NCBI RefSeq assembly: GCF_900116255.1
Contig: NZ_FPAI01000005.1
Location: 98,143 to 162,142, forward strand
From: Halolactibacillus miurensis
Lineage (GTDB): Bacteria; Bacillota; Bacilli; Bacillales; Amphibacillaceae
Direction of reading: 5' to 3'
Length of the DNA: 64,000 nt
In this document: positions 51,729 through 61,382 of the stretch, in pieces
How the letters are laid out: each line of letters begins with the position of its first letter
Position numbering within the stretch: position 1 is the stretch's first letter
Made by a program: the position numbers and the translations under genes
The notes under the pieces: generated by a model
Seen by the model: only the letters and a program-made list of their open reading frames with translations
What the model was told of the DNA's origin: nothing
The model's database searches: none

Positions 51729-52352
51729 TTACTTCATTTGAGCCAGTGTTGTTTCGAAGTAGAGTGGCAACAAAGCTGTAAATGTATCCAACACAAATCG
51801 ATCAAAGTCACTGCTTGTCATACGGATCGTCTCTTGTTTTGTGAGCTGTTTTCCAATTAAAAAATCAGCTTTCTTTGTCTTGCGGAAGTAGGCAAGCGCT
51901 TGATTGTTTAGAGTGTCTAGAGAATATGCTTCTTTGTCGTAATGATCAAGGGCATACACATAAGAAGAATCTAACGCATCGAATACAGATTGATAATCAA
52001 TGAGGTGCTGAGCCAATTTAGCTTTGTCTGGGACATTATGCATCAGTGCAAAATATATAAACAGCCGGTCGTTAAATAATCCGACTTCAAAATGCGGATG
52101 TTTTTTATATCCTCGTTTGTTTGTGCTAAGCGCAAACCAGCTATCAATCGGAGGATTGACCGTTCGTCGTTGGTGCTTGGCGACATGTAAGTAAAGGGGT
52201 GTATCTAAATGTTCTTGGAGCTGATTTTTAATCCGATCGCCAATGGTTCTTAGTTTAGGTTGTAAGGTATTTTTTAACGCGGCCATACGAGGTGTTAAAC
52301 CGTCTATGGTGAAAATCTCAAAGTCTTCCTGAGTAAAAGTGGTGGATGTCAT
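51729..52352 (-). CDS. yktB: DUF1054 protein YktB
   Basis: 207 residues. FEIFTIDGLTPRMAALKNTLQPKL, LYLHVAKHQRRTVNPP and HFEVGLFNDRLFIYFA are typical of DUF1054. Function unknown. The ribosome binding site is weak (GAAGGG some 15 nt upstream). Convergent with yktA. Confidence 0.88.
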   Translation of the reverse strand: MTSTTFTQEDFEIFTIDGLTPRMAALKNTLQPKLRTIGDRIKNQLQEHLDTPLYLHVAKHQRRTVNPPIDSWFALSTNKRGYKKHPHFEVGLFNDRLFIYFALMHNVPDKAKLAQHLIDYQSVFDALDSSYVYALDHYDKEAYSLDTLNNQALAYFRKTKKADFLIGKQLTKQETIRMTSSDFDRFVLDTFTALLPLYFETTLAQMK

Positions 52353-52510
52353 GATTAAAAATCAGTCCCTTCGTTATATTTAGCCTTCAGTTTAACATAA
52401 TAAGTGAGTGGGGGACAATCAAGTGCATATGATGCAAATGTTTGATATGATAGAGGCAGTATGTGACAGAAATAATGAAGACATAGATAAAAAAGGAAAG
52501 AGGGACAATC

Positions 52511-53311
52511 ATGACATTTCAGAAGGAATCAGTATTCAACACCGCAAAAACATGGATTAAAGACATTGGACAAGTTATTCGTACAGAGATTGATCAACCA
52601 CGCCAAATTGATACAAAAACACATCCGAATGATCTGGTGACGGAAATGGATAAGAAGGTAGAACAATTTTTCGCTGAAAAAATCCGAACGGAATATCCGG
52701 ATCATCAAATTTTATCAGAGGAAGGGTTTGGTGATGATGTCAAGGCGCTTAGCGGGACGACGTGGATTATTGATCCCATTGACGGAACGATGAACTTCAT
52801 TCATCAGAAACGTCACTTTGCGATATCTGTGGCCGTATTTCATGATCACATCGGAGAAATCGGCTTTGTTTACGATGTTATGGGTGATGTATTATATGCA
52901 GCTAAAAATGATGAAGGTGCGTATAAAAATGATGAGCGATTACAATCGCTCGATGAGAAGAAAAACTTAACAGAGTCGATTTATTTGTTTAATACCCTTT
53001 GGACAACAGAAAATAATATCGTCGATGATAAAAAAATTCGAGAATTAGTCAAAACAGTAAGAGGTGTAAGGACATATGGTTCTGCTGCTTTAGAATTTTG
53101 TTATTTAGCTGAAGGGATAGCAGATGGGTATGTATCTTTTACGCTTCATCCTTGGGATTTTGCCGCTGGTGCGGTTATCTTAAAGGAAGTTGGTGGTGTG
53201 ATAAAACACGCCAATGGACGAGACTTAACATTCCTTACGCAAGAACCATTGGTCGCTGGTCATAAAGATGTAGTAGACAGAACGCTCACTCATTATATTG
53301 AATTAAAATGA
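52511..53311 (+). CDS. suhB: Inositol monophosphatase family protein (YktC/SuhB)
   Basis: 266 residues. Metal-binding motifs are EEGFGDD, DPIDGTMNFIHQKRHF and HPWDFAAGAVIL. It hydrolyses inositol phosphate or a related sugar phosphate; the in vivo substrate in Bacillus is unclear. AAAGAGGG precedes the ATG. Confidence 0.92.
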   Translation: MTFQKESVFNTAKTWIKDIGQVIRTEIDQPRQIDTKTHPNDLVTEMDKKVEQFFAEKIRTEYPDHQILSEEGFGDDVKALSGTTWIIDPIDGTMNFIHQKRHFAISVAVFHDHIGEIGFVYDVMGDVLYAAKNDEGAYKNDERLQSLDEKKNLTESIYLFNTLWTTENNIVDDKKIRELVKTVRGVRTYGSAALEFCYLAEGIADGYVSFTLHPWDFAAGAVILKEVGGVIKHANGRDLTFLTQEPLVAGHKDVVDRTLTHYIELK

Positions 53312-53316
53312 CACAA

Positions 53317-53368
53317 TAGAAAAAGAAGAGGCCCTTAGCTAAGATAAGGATCCTCTTCTTTTTTTTCT
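53317..53368. terminator. Terminator between suhB and ylaI
   Basis: AAAAGAAGAGG pairs with CCTCTTCTTTT between convergent genes; T-rich on plus strand. Confidence 0.75.
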
Positions 53369-53541
53369 TCATATAAATTGAACCGACCCGTTGCCTGTCG
53401 TTTTAGCGTATTTTTTTCAATACGATCATGACACGTCTGGCATAAATATAGGTGTTTACGTCTATTTCTTAATTTTTTGGCAAGTGGTGAATCGTTGTTA
53501 ATTGATTCAACCGTATCACAAATCGGACACATGACATCCAT
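53335..53541 (-). CDS. ylaI: YlaI family zinc-binding protein
   Basis: 68 residues, DUF2197. Two CxxC knuckles, CPICD near the start and CQTCHD in the middle, separated by a basic region; acidic C-terminus (EEKKEEDPYLS). Probably binds zinc; function unknown. GGAGGAAA precedes the ATG. Confidence 0.88.
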   Translation of the reverse strand: MDVMCPICDTVESINNDSPLAKKLRNRRKHLYLCQTCHDRIEKNTLKRQATGRFNLYEEKKEEDPYLS

Positions 53542-53687
53542 ATCGTTTCCTCCAACATTTAAAGATAAGTGTTTATTTTACTAGTTTATCACAAATAAAT
53601 CCTTCTTGGAACCATTCGACTAGTTTTAAACTTGCGAGAGTTGGGAAAAGATATATAGGTAAAACAAAAAATGATGAGGTGAGTGAA

Positions 53688-54014
53688 ATGAGAAAGAAAA
53701 AGAAAGCGGCTGTGGTAGCCGGTACGGTTGCAGCGGGAGCTGCTGCTGGAGCAACGGCTCTTTATCATGTATTAAAAGATAAAAAGACACGTAGAAAACT
53801 TAGTCGGATGAAAGATGATATGTTAATGTCACTAAAATTAAAACGTCATGATGATTTTCCGTTAGACTCTGCCGGTGGATATGATGAAAATATCGACAAT
53901 GCTGATATGATCAGCGAAGGTTCATCTTTTGGTGTGGATTATTATAATCGTGTGGCGGGTAGTAGAAAATACAAGAAAAATCATCGCGTCGTTAAAAAGG
54001 AATGGGAAGAGTAG
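53688..54014 (+). CDS. Small membrane-associated protein, basic N-terminus
   Basis: 108 residues from ATG 53688, after GAGGTGA. Basic start (RKKKKAA), one Ala/Gly-rich hydrophobic helix (VVAGTVAAGAAAGATALYHVL), a Lys/Arg-rich segment and a Tyr/Asp-rich tail. It resembles YtxH-like small proteins in layout, but I do not recognise the family. It lies between ylaI and ylaN. Confidence 0.6.
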   Translation: MRKKKKAAVVAGTVAAGAAAGATALYHVLKDKKTRRKLSRMKDDMLMSLKLKRHDDFPLDSAGGYDENIDNADMISEGSSFGVDYYNRVAGSRKYKKNHRVVKKEWEE

Positions 54015-54056
54015 ATCACGTGCGCCTTTAAAGAATGTTAAAAAAAAAGCAGTAAG

Positions 54057-54097
54057 AAAGCTTGTCTTTACTAAAGTGCTAAAGGCAAGCTTTTTTG
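54057..54097 (+). terminator. Terminator after small membrane protein gene
   Basis: AAAGCTTGTCTTT pairs with AAAGGCAAGCTTT, then TTTT. Confidence 0.8.
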
Positions 54098-54190
54098 TTG
54101 TATCGATTGTTCCAGTCTGAAATATACTTGCTTTTTTACCGTGTTACCTTTAATATTGTTTAAAGAAGGATTGATTGTGGAGGGATAGAC

Positions 54191-54475
54191 ATGGTTGAAA
54201 AAGTAGTTCAAACAGATCAGAGTAAAGCTTATGCCGTATTAAAGGCAGATGCAGATAAAATCCTAAAACTTATTCAAGTGCAAATGGATAACTTAACGAT
54301 GCCACAGTGTCCTTTATATGAAGAAGTGTTAGATACGCAAATGTTTGGTTTGTCACGAGAAATTGACTTTGCGGTACGCCTTCATTTAATTGACGAAGAC
54401 GAAGGCAAAGCGTTATTAGATAATTTAGAGAAACAGTTAAATATCCTTCACGAGAAGGCGCAAGCAGGTTATTAA
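54191..54475 (+). CDS. ylaN: YlaN (UPF0358)
   Basis: 94 residues, all-helical. [44 protein letters not shown] is the conserved core. YlaN has been reported to modulate Fur and iron homeostasis. GGAGGG precedes the ATG. Confidence 0.92.
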   Translation: MVEKVVQTDQSKAYAVLKADADKILKLIQVQMDNLTMPQCPLYEEVLDTQMFGLSREIDFAVRLHLIDEDEGKALLDNLEKQLNILHEKAQAGY

Positions 54476-54515
54476 AAAACACGGTTTTAATCCATTCGAT
54501 TAAAACCGTGTTTTT
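54475..54515. terminator. Bidirectional terminator, ylaN / permease
   Basis: 18-bp perfect stem AAAAACACGGTTTTAATC and its complement, loop CATTC. Confidence 0.9.
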
Positions 54516-54533
54516 GCTATTCACAGCTACTTA

Positions 54534-55592
54534 TTAAAGTTTGATGTTAAGTTTAATGAAACCTGCTTCTTTTGCGGAGGTGAAGGCAATGACAACGAGC
54601 GGTCCTAGAATAAAGCCTAATAAACCGAGTAGCTTTAATCCAATATACATCGCAATCAATGTTGCAAGAGGAGATAACCCGATATGTTGTCCCATGACCT
54701 TTGGTTCAACCGTCCGTCTAATCGCCAGTAGTATAACAGCAAGAATGGCCAGTTGAGTGCCCATTAGGGCATTCCCTGCAAAAAACATATAAATAGACCA
54801 TGGCGCAAGAATAGCAATTGAACCTATAATAGGAATTAAATCAACAATCCAAATAATTGTGGCCATAATAATCGCATACTCTGGAATGATGATGAAAAGC
54901 GCAATGAGCGAAACGACTAAAATAACGAGACTGACGAGAAATTGTGCCTTTAAAAAGCCGACAAGTACACTTTTAAGGCGTTTATTCATAAATTGAATCC
55001 GATCCGCTGTTTCCTCTGAAAAGAGTAAATAGAACTTTGCTTTTAGTGCTGGTAATTCCAGCATAAACAAAAAGAGCGCAATTAAGTAAACGATAAAACT
55101 AACGATGTAGTTAGGGACAGCCGCCACAATCGCCGCTAAGCGATCAACACGTAAGACGTCACGTAACAGCTCAGTACCAGATTGAACCGAGCTTTGAATG
55201 CTGTTATTGACCTCTTTAACGAATTCATTCGGTAAATCAGCCATGACATTCTCTAAATCACCGCTCCAATCAAGCAACAAGTTGTTGATTTGTAAAATAT
55301 ATTCGGGTGCGTTTTCAACGAGTGAAATTAACTGGGTAACAATAACAGTAATCACGTAAGTCCCGAGCACGACGAATAGAATAAGAAATGTTAAATAGAT
55401 GATGATGGTACTTATTTTTCGGTTCAACTGAAAACGACGTTCCACTAACTTAACGAGTGGATTTAATGAAAGAGCCGTAATAAAAGCTAAAATTAGCGGT
55501 AAAGATACTGGCATAATATAAATCGCAAATAATAGGAGTAAGACTCCAATAAATATGTAGGCCCATTGGCGCTTTGATAAAAGTGTGGTCAA
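54534..55592 (-). CDS. AI-2E family transporter
   Basis: 352 residues from TTG 55592, which has GGAGGG upstream; the longer frame from 55643 is not needed. About eight transmembrane helices with the family pattern LPLILAFITALSLNPLVKLVERR, TIIWIVDLIPIIGSIAIL and GLLGFILGPLVVIA. Such proteins (YueF, YtvI, YrrI) export small molecules or ions. The B. subtilis match is unclear. Confidence 0.88.
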   Translation of the reverse strand: MTTLLSKRQWAYIFIGVLLLLFAIYIMPVSLPLILAFITALSLNPLVKLVERRFQLNRKISTIIIYLTFLILFVVLGTYVITVIVTQLISLVENAPEYILQINNLLLDWSGDLENVMADLPNEFVKEVNNSIQSSVQSGTELLRDVLRVDRLAAIVAAVPNYIVSFIVYLIALFLFMLELPALKAKFYLLFSEETADRIQFMNKRLKSVLVGFLKAQFLVSLVILVVSLIALFIIIPEYAIIMATIIWIVDLIPIIGSIAILAPWSIYMFFAGNALMGTQLAILAVILLAIRRTVEPKVMGQHIGLSPLATLIAMYIGLKLLGLLGFILGPLVVIAFTSAKEAGFIKLNIKL

Positions 55593-55813
55593 CTCATTTC
55601 CCTCCGTAATCTCTCTAAAAACCTTCTGATTGAAATATACCACGACAACTGTCGTTTGAATAGTGTTACCCTTAACTTTTAACCATTATTTTATTTAGGA
55701 CAGTCGGATGAATAGTTTCAATCTTTCTTTCTTATCATTATAGCGCAAAAATACAGATGTTAAACAGTAAATTGCTTTACGATAGATTTCAATAGCGTTT
55801 TTTTCGTATGCCT

Positions 55814-55841
55814 TTTCAATTTTGGGTTTTACTGATATAGT
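55814..55841 (+). promoter_or_regulatory. ylbF-ylbG promoter
   Basis: TTTCAA, 16-nt spacer, TGA-extended TATAGT. The predicted start at about 55848 supports ylbF beginning at 55864. Confidence 0.6.
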
Positions 55842-55863
55842 AAAAGGGTGGAGGTGTTTTAGC

Positions 55864-56301
55864 ATGATACTAACAACTGAGACAATAGAACTTTTAGATG
55901 ATGCCGACCGTATCGTCTCAATGATTAAACACTCAGAAACATTTTATGAGTTTAATAATAGAAGACAAGCACTTAAGGAAGATAAAGAAGCACAACGTTT
56001 AATTAGGCAGTTTGAACAAAAAAAGCAAGACTATGAGGATGTTGAACGTTTTGGACGTTATCATCCGGATTATAGCCGCGTCTTAAAAGATACACGTTTA
56101 TTAAAACGTGAAGTCGATTTAAATGAATCAGTCGCGTCATTTAAAGTGGCTGAACGGAAATTACAAGCATTACTAGACCAAATCGCTGAAACTTTAGCCT
56201 TTAGTATTAGCACAGATATCGTTGTTGAAAAAGATGGCGCATTATTCACTGAGCATAGTAAAGGATGTAGTACAGGTGGCGGCTGTGGCTGTAGTGCATA
56301 A
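55864..56301 (+). CDS. ylbF: YlbF, RNase Y specificity (Y-complex) protein
   Basis: 145 residues, Com_YlbF helical domain, with a Cys-rich tail CSTGGGCGCSA. With YmcA and YaaT it forms the Y-complex that carries iron-sulfur clusters and directs RNase Y; it also affects competence and sporulation. ATG 55864 has GGAGGTG upstream and follows the promoter. Confidence 0.92.
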   Translation: MILTTETIELLDDADRIVSMIKHSETFYEFNNRRQALKEDKEAQRLIRQFEQKKQDYEDVERFGRYHPDYSRVLKDTRLLKREVDLNESVASFKVAERKLQALLDQIAETLAFSISTDIVVEKDGALFTEHSKGCSTGGGCGCSA

Positions 56302-56316
56302 TTAGGTGGGATAAAC

Positions 56317-56595
56317 ATGATTAGAACTGAACGACAAGCATTGATTGTCTGGTTTCAACATATGAAAAACATTAAACAATTGAAACGTTACGGTCATTTG
56401 ATTAGTGTATCAAGAAAATTACGTTATGCGGTCATATATGTTGATCAAACGGACGTTGAAGAAAAGGTAGTAAAGCTTGAGCGCTTACCGTTTGTATCAA
56501 AAGTTGACGTGTCTTATAAGCCGTTTATTCGTACGACTTATGAAAGTAAAAACGCGCAAAAAACAAAAGAATATGAGTATGAGATGGGAATATAA
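56317..56595 (+). CDS. ylbG: YlbG (UPF0298)
   Basis: 92 residues. ALIVWFQHMKNIKQLKRYGHLISVSRKLRYAVIYVD is typical. Cytoplasmic, function unknown. It follows ylbF by 15 nt, as in B. subtilis. Confidence 0.9.
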   Translation: MIRTERQALIVWFQHMKNIKQLKRYGHLISVSRKLRYAVIYVDQTDVEEKVVKLERLPFVSKVDVSYKPFIRTTYESKNAQKTKEYEYEMGI

Positions 56596-56600
56596 GTGTT

Positions 56601-56628
56601 ACCTGCAGGTTTTTCTGCAGGTGTTTTT
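56601..56628 (+). terminator. Terminator after ylbG
   Basis: ACCTGCAG / CTGCAGGT stem with 6-nt loop, then TTTTT. Confidence 0.75.
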
Positions 56629-56656
56629 CTTGTGATTTTTCAGGGGGGTGAGACGC

Positions 56657-57226
56657 ATGCGTGTTATTGCGGGTGAACATAAAGGACGACGTTTGCAAGC
56701 CGTACCAGGTAAAGAAACACGTCCAACGTCAGATAAAGTTAAAGAATCACTATTCAATCGGATCGGTCCTTTCTTTGAGGGAGGACGGGCATTGGATTTA
56801 TTTGCAGGTAGTGGTAATTTAGGAATTGAGTCGCTGAGTCGAGGGATGGATCACGTCGTTTTCGTAGACCAACAAAAACAGGCCATCGAAACGATACATA
56901 AAAATTTGGACACACTCCGTCTAGTGTCAAAAGCGGAAGTCTATCGTAATGATGCCTTTCGTGCGTTAAAAGCGTTGAGTAAGCGCGAGGTTCAGTTTGA
57001 TTATATCTTTCTAGATCCACCATATCAAAAAGGTTTCTATCAAAAACTATTGAAACAGATGGCCGAACTGAACCTCACTCATGAACAGACCTTGCTTGTG
57101 TTAGAACATGATACACACTTAACATTACCTGATGAGATCAATGGTTTTATTCAAGAACGTAGTGAAAAATATGGCGGCATCACAGCCATTACGTTGTATA
57201 AAAGAAAGGAAGTAACGAATGACTAA
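56657..57226 (+). CDS. rsmD: 16S rRNA (guanine966-N2)-methyltransferase
   Basis: 189 residues from ATG 56657 (AGGGGGGTGAG upstream; the frame from 56648 starts in the ribosome binding site). [25 protein letters not shown], the SAM site [18 protein letters not shown] and the catalytic LDPPY are present. It methylates G966 of 16S rRNA. It overlaps coaD by 8 nt. Confidence 0.95.
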   Translation: MRVIAGEHKGRRLQAVPGKETRPTSDKVKESLFNRIGPFFEGGRALDLFAGSGNLGIESLSRGMDHVVFVDQQKQAIETIHKNLDTLRLVSKAEVYRNDAFRALKALSKREVQFDYIFLDPPYQKGFYQKLLKQMAELNLTHEQTLLVLEHDTHLTLPDEINGFIQERSEKYGGITAITLYKRKEVTND

Positions 57227-57698
57227 ATTAGCAATTTGCCCAGGGAGTTTTGACCCGGTGACTTATGGTCATCTCGATATTATTGAACGCGCAAGCAAAG
57301 TGTTTGATCATGTGATTGTGGCGGTATTTCATAATGAAGCTAAGACCCCTTTATTTAATACAGCTGAGCGGATGGACTTACTAAGACAATCCGTCACCCA
57401 TTTAGACAATGTATCCATTGACTCACATGGGGGCTTATTAATGGATTACGCGCGTGAGAAAAAGGCGTGTGCGGTCGTTCGTGGTTTACGAGCGGTCAGT
57501 GACTTTGAATATGAATTGCAAATTACGTCGATGAACCGTAAATTAAATAAGGATGTTGAAACATTTTTCATTATGTCTAACAATAAATATTCATTCTTAA
57601 GTTCTAGTATGGTAAAGGAAGTAGCCAAATACGATGCGAATGTCGCTGATTTAGTCCCTGCTTGTGTAGAAGCGGCGCTAAAGCAAAAGTTTAAATAA
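57219..57698 (+). CDS. coaD: Phosphopantetheine adenylyltransferase
   Basis: 159 residues. [19 protein letters not shown] with the HxGH-type nucleotidyl-transfer motif, and [16 protein letters not shown]. It makes dephospho-CoA from phosphopantetheine and ATP. Coupled to rsmD. Confidence 0.97.
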   Translation: MTKLAICPGSFDPVTYGHLDIIERASKVFDHVIVAVFHNEAKTPLFNTAERMDLLRQSVTHLDNVSIDSHGGLLMDYAREKKACAVVRGLRAVSDFEYELQITSMNRKLNKDVETFFIMSNNKYSFLSSSMVKEVAKYDANVADLVPACVEAALKQKFK

Positions 57699-57714
57699 AG
57701 CAAAATCTCACGTG

Positions 57715-58857
57715 CTACTTGTCATATGTTGATATATAAGATGACCGTAAAGTAACAATCAGACATAAAACAAAGTAGAAGGAACTAAGCCCCGCTATAG
57801 TGAATAACGGACTTGGTTCTTTTTGCATTTCATAAAAAATTGGGATGATGTCTGTATTTCTAAATGGTTGATAAAGGAATACATATAGATAGCTATATGT
57901 GAGACTAATCCCGAGAGCTGCCATACGACTTAACAGATAAGGTGTAAACGAAAGATCGGTTGATTTGATCAATCCATATACTTGCATATGTATACTTAAG
58001 CCGTGAAAATTGATTAACGCATTCGTGACTAAAAATAAGGTGGTAGAATTAAATGACGTCAACCGAAGCAGGTCAATGCCTTGTGTCAGTTCAATGGTTG
58101 CCTGTAGAATAAGATTGATATTAGATAAATCAACTGACCATGGCCATAGCTTGGATAGACATATTGATGAAAAATCAAATAAATACAGCGACGATAAAAG
58201 AACATTGAGAAAGCGTGCCATAACCATCATGCTTAGAATCGTGAATAGCGTCTTGGCTGTTTTTATGATGATATCGTTATTGTTGGCGGTAGGTAGAGGG
58301 TTATCTATTAACGAAGGTGCCATGACTGTAGACGAAGCCTTAGATTGATAATAAAAGTGAGTCACATAAGCGATTGATAAATTTGTTAACCACTGAATAA
58401 CAATCAGTGCCATTCCCATTCGTCTTATTGGGAAGAGATAGGTCACGACGATTGTGGAAATGAAAATAGGACTCGCTTGATTCGTGAACATGAGTAAATG
58501 GTGAGCTTGCGCTTTATTTAAACGGCCTTCTAAATAGCCTTGTTTCACCATAACAGCCCCTAAAGGAAAACTTGAAATTAAACTCAGACATGTCGTGAGT
58601 GTGCCAAATTGGTTTAAGTGGAGCGTTTTCTTAAATGAGGGATACAACCAACGTATGAACCATGTTTTTTCTGGGTTCATAAGAATCAAGTGAAGGAGAA
58701 TAAGAAACGGAATGAAAATCGGAAGTAATTGATCGATAAAAAGATAGATAACCGTGCGGATCTCATAAACGATGATTGTTGAGTAACGCATAAATAACAG
58801 CAGTAACAGTAAATAAGAAAGAAGCGCGAGACGTTTAAACCATCGATACATCATCAT
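57715..58857 (-). CDS. ylbJ: Sporulation integral membrane protein YlbJ
   Basis: 380 residues (B. subtilis about 408), about nine transmembrane helices with nucleoside-gate-like segments: FPLGAVMVKQGYLEGRLNKAQAHHLLMFTNQASPIF. YlbJ is needed for spore dipicolinate content, perhaps as its importer into the forespore. It starts with three consecutive ATGs behind AGGGGGA, so the exact start is uncertain. Confidence 0.9.
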   Translation of the reverse strand: MMMYRWFKRLALLSYLLLLLLFMRYSTIIVYEIRTVIYLFIDQLLPIFIPFLILLHLILMNPEKTWFIRWLYPSFKKTLHLNQFGTLTTCLSLISSFPLGAVMVKQGYLEGRLNKAQAHHLLMFTNQASPIFISTIVVTYLFPIRRMGMALIVIQWLTNLSIAYVTHFYYQSKASSTVMAPSLIDNPLPTANNNDIIIKTAKTLFTILSMMVMARFLNVLLSSLYLFDFSSICLSKLWPWSVDLSNINLILQATIELTQGIDLLRLTSFNSTTLFLVTNALINFHGLSIHMQVYGLIKSTDLSFTPYLLSRMAALGISLTYSYLYVFLYQPFRNTDIIPIFYEMQKEPSPLFTIAGLSSFYFVLCLIVTLRSSYISTYDK

Positions 58858-58938
58858 TATCCCCCTAATGTATATGAGTTGAAGAACTGAAGTGAAATAG
58901 CTATAGTAGAAATAGAAACAGAGAAAAGAGTGATATAA

Positions 58939-59952
58939 ATGATAAAACGTTATGGATTGACAATTGTTTTGATTGTCCTCATGTTAGTAGGCACTTTTCT
59001 TCCGTTACCTTATTATATTTATCGACCAGGCACGGCAGACCCTTTGAATGAAGTTGTTGCGGTAAGTGATCGAGATACCCAAAGTGACACGGGAGATTTT
59101 CATTTAGTGACCGTAAGAGGAGGACAAGCCACCCCGATTCAGTTATTATTGTCGCAATTTAGTGATTATCAAGAGGTGTATGACTTAGAAGATGTTTTTC
59201 CGGAAGGTTATGACCGTGAAAATTATATGAAAGAACAATTATTAGTAATGGAAAACTCGCAACAAGCAGCGACGCTTGTTGCCTTTGATTTAGCCGGTGT
59301 TGATTATACGATTAACTATGAAGGTGTCTATGTTGTTAATGTTTTAGACAAGATGCCTGCGGCTGATGTTTTAGAGATGGGCGATAAAATCTTAGAAGTC
59401 AATGGTGAAAAAATTAAAGATGCCGATCACTTAATTATGATAGTGGATGGTTACAATATCGGTGAAGTATTAACCTTTACCGTCAAAAGAGAAGAGGAGA
59501 CTTTTGATGTGTCCATTGAGTTAGTGCCTTTTCCAGATCAACCAGATGATTATGGGATCGGGATTCAATTAGTGACAAATAGAGAAGTATCTCTGTCTAG
59601 AGAAGTAGAATTCTTTAGTGGGGATATTGGTGGACCTAGTGCTGGTTTAGTGCTCGCACTAGAGTTGTACGATCAGTTAACCGAGGGTGATTTGACCCAG
59701 GGGAGAAAAATCGCGGGTACAGGTGAAGTAGATTATGACGGAAATGTCGGCCGCATTGGCGGAGTAGATAAAAAGGTCGTCGCGGCAGATGAAGAAGGCT
59801 GTGCCATATTCTTTGCGCCAAATGAAAATGGCCGATCAGATTCAAATTATCAAGTAGCCAAACAAACGGCAGAAGCCATTGGTAGTGATATGGTTATTGT
59901 TCCTGTTGATACTGTAAGTGACGCATTAGATTATTTAAACAATATGTCGTGA
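58939..59952 (+). CDS. ylbL: SepM/YlbL family PDZ-Lon membrane protease
   Basis: 337 residues: N-terminal transmembrane helix (5-24), PDZ domain (about 125-195: AADVLEMGDKILEVNGEKI), and a Lon-type protease domain with catalytic Ser in GGPSAGLVLAL and Lys in GGVDKKVVAA. It cuts membrane or secreted substrates outside the cell; Streptococcus SepM processes a signal peptide. The ribosome binding site is modest. Confidence 0.92.
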   Translation: MIKRYGLTIVLIVLMLVGTFLPLPYYIYRPGTADPLNEVVAVSDRDTQSDTGDFHLVTVRGGQATPIQLLLSQFSDYQEVYDLEDVFPEGYDRENYMKEQLLVMENSQQAATLVAFDLAGVDYTINYEGVYVVNVLDKMPAADVLEMGDKILEVNGEKIKDADHLIMIVDGYNIGEVLTFTVKREEETFDVSIELVPFPDQPDDYGIGIQLVTNREVSLSREVEFFSGDIGGPSAGLVLALELYDQLTEGDLTQGRKIAGTGEVDYDGNVGRIGGVDKKVVAADEEGCAIFFAPNENGRSDSNYQVAKQTAEAIGSDMVIVPVDTVSDALDYLNNMS

Positions 59953-60011
59953 GATTGAATCGGTCGTAACATATAATCACTGTTCAATGACATAAGACGC
60001 ATCAACAAAAT

Positions 60012-60043
60012 GAAAGAGCCTGAGGTTATCTCGAGGCTCTTTC
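60012..60043. terminator. Bidirectional terminator, ylbL / tmcAL
   Basis: GAAAGAGCCT / AGGCTCTTTC stem between convergent genes. Confidence 0.8.
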
Positions 60044-61231
60044 GTGTCTAAACGGTGGCAAGTATTCCCGCTTTGTTTTTGTATGATCAAATAAGTGATA
60101 GACCAAAGAAGCACGCATGTCAATGGCGAGATAGTCTGGTAAGTTTTTGGTGACTTTTGTTAGAATCGTCATAGGGCGTTCTTTTTTTATGACTTTGATA
60201 TATCGCTCACCTATTGTGGATTGACCGAGACTTCTTACAGCCGGTAGGTTTTGTAGCTGATGAATCGCTGTTGCAACGGTTTCCTGATCAAGATTCAGTA
60301 AGAGATGAATCAGTAAGCGCTGAATCCGGGTCGTTGTGTACCGTTTTGTTTTAACTAAGTCAATAAAGTCACTCGCAGTCGTCGCTTTTTTGGCGGCAGC
60401 GATTAAACGATGCTCAATTCCTTCAACCATACCATGGATCTGTTTTAAAGCGACTGGGGTTGTCGTTAAGAGCTTATATTGCATTAAGGGATAATAATCA
60501 TTTAAATCATGAAAGTCGTCTTCATGCTGCTCTATTAGCTGGTAAGCCTTATCAGGCATGACGGATTTCAGTTCGGATACGTGCTGGATCGTTTTCTTTG
60601 CTTTAATGACCTGTCTAATACTTGTTGCGCTCGCAATCGGTGAAGAAAGGTGAGTGGTGTGATAACCAGCTTGTTGCCGTTTAATTGTATCGATCGTGAT
60701 ACGTGGATTAATTTCAGCAACGGCACGGACATAGCCAATCCCTAAACTATTATTTGGTAAGTGATCATTAAGTGTATCAATTCCGATTGTCTTAATCGCT
60801 GTTGAATAGGCGGCAGGATAACTTTCGCCCTGTTTTAATCGCTGTTGAATTGTTTGATCTAATAAGGTATGATGTTCTTTTTCTCTCGTCACCAGCTCAT
60901 TAAACGGCGTGATGTCACCAGATTCCGAACCGAAAATAATTGTATCAACCCCGAGTTGATTGAGTATACTAACCGCACTGTAACAAAAAAGATCGCGGTG
61001 CTGAATAGCAAAGATCGTTGGTAATTCAATCACCAAATCACTGCCGTGGACGATGGCCATTTCAGCACGTGCAAATTTATCAATGATCGCGGGTTCACCG
61101 CGTTGTAAAAATTGTCCGCTCATCACCGTAATCACAACATCAGCGTTTGACTTCTTACGGGCTTGTTCGATATGATAGAGATGACCGTTATGAAATGGAT
61201 TATATTCAACAATTAACCCAAGCACATGCAT
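60026..61231 (-). CDS. tmcAL: tRNA(Met) cytidine acetate ligase TmcAL (YlbM)
   Basis: 401 residues. The nucleotidyltransferase motif GLIVEYNPFHNGHLYHIEQA is at the start, and SSPIASATSIRQVIKA in the middle. It forms acetyl-AMP and acetylates C34 of elongator tRNA-Met. AAAGAAAGGGG precedes the ATG. Convergent with ylbL and divergent from yceD. Confidence 0.93.
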   Translation of the reverse strand: MHVLGLIVEYNPFHNGHLYHIEQARKKSNADVVITVMSGQFLQRGEPAIIDKFARAEMAIVHGSDLVIELPTIFAIQHRDLFCYSAVSILNQLGVDTIIFGSESGDITPFNELVTREKEHHTLLDQTIQQRLKQGESYPAAYSTAIKTIGIDTLNDHLPNNSLGIGYVRAVAEINPRITIDTIKRQQAGYHTTHLSSPIASATSIRQVIKAKKTIQHVSELKSVMPDKAYQLIEQHEDDFHDLNDYYPLMQYKLLTTTPVALKQIHGMVEGIEHRLIAAAKKATTASDFIDLVKTKRYTTTRIQRLLIHLLLNLDQETVATAIHQLQNLPAVRSLGQSTIGERYIKVIKKERPMTILTKVTKNLPDYLAIDMRASLVYHLFDHTKTKREYLPPFRHERASR

Positions 61232-61325
61232 AAAAAAACCCCTTTCTTTAACGGTATTGTATCACAATCTTTGCGGACTCTTTCAACCATTTTTCAAAAA
61301 AGATGTCGGGTGTAAAGAAAAAATA

Positions 61326-61354
61326 TTGACAAATACCGCATTTGCTTTTAAAAT
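61326..61354 (+). promoter_or_regulatory. yceD-rpmF promoter
   Basis: TTGACA, 17-nt spacer, TAAAAT: near-consensus sigma-A promoter. Confidence 0.8.
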
Positions 61355-61382
61355 AAAGCTTGTGCTTTCTGAGGTGATTAAT

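Noticed and set aside
58010..58348. 112-codon plus-strand frame inside ylbJ
   Set aside because: Antisense to a clear sporulation membrane protein; no ribosome binding site or recognisable domain.
61257..61382. Longer N-terminus for yceD
   Set aside because: This part contains the near-consensus promoter TTGACA-17-TAAAAT; ATG 61383 has the ribosome binding site.
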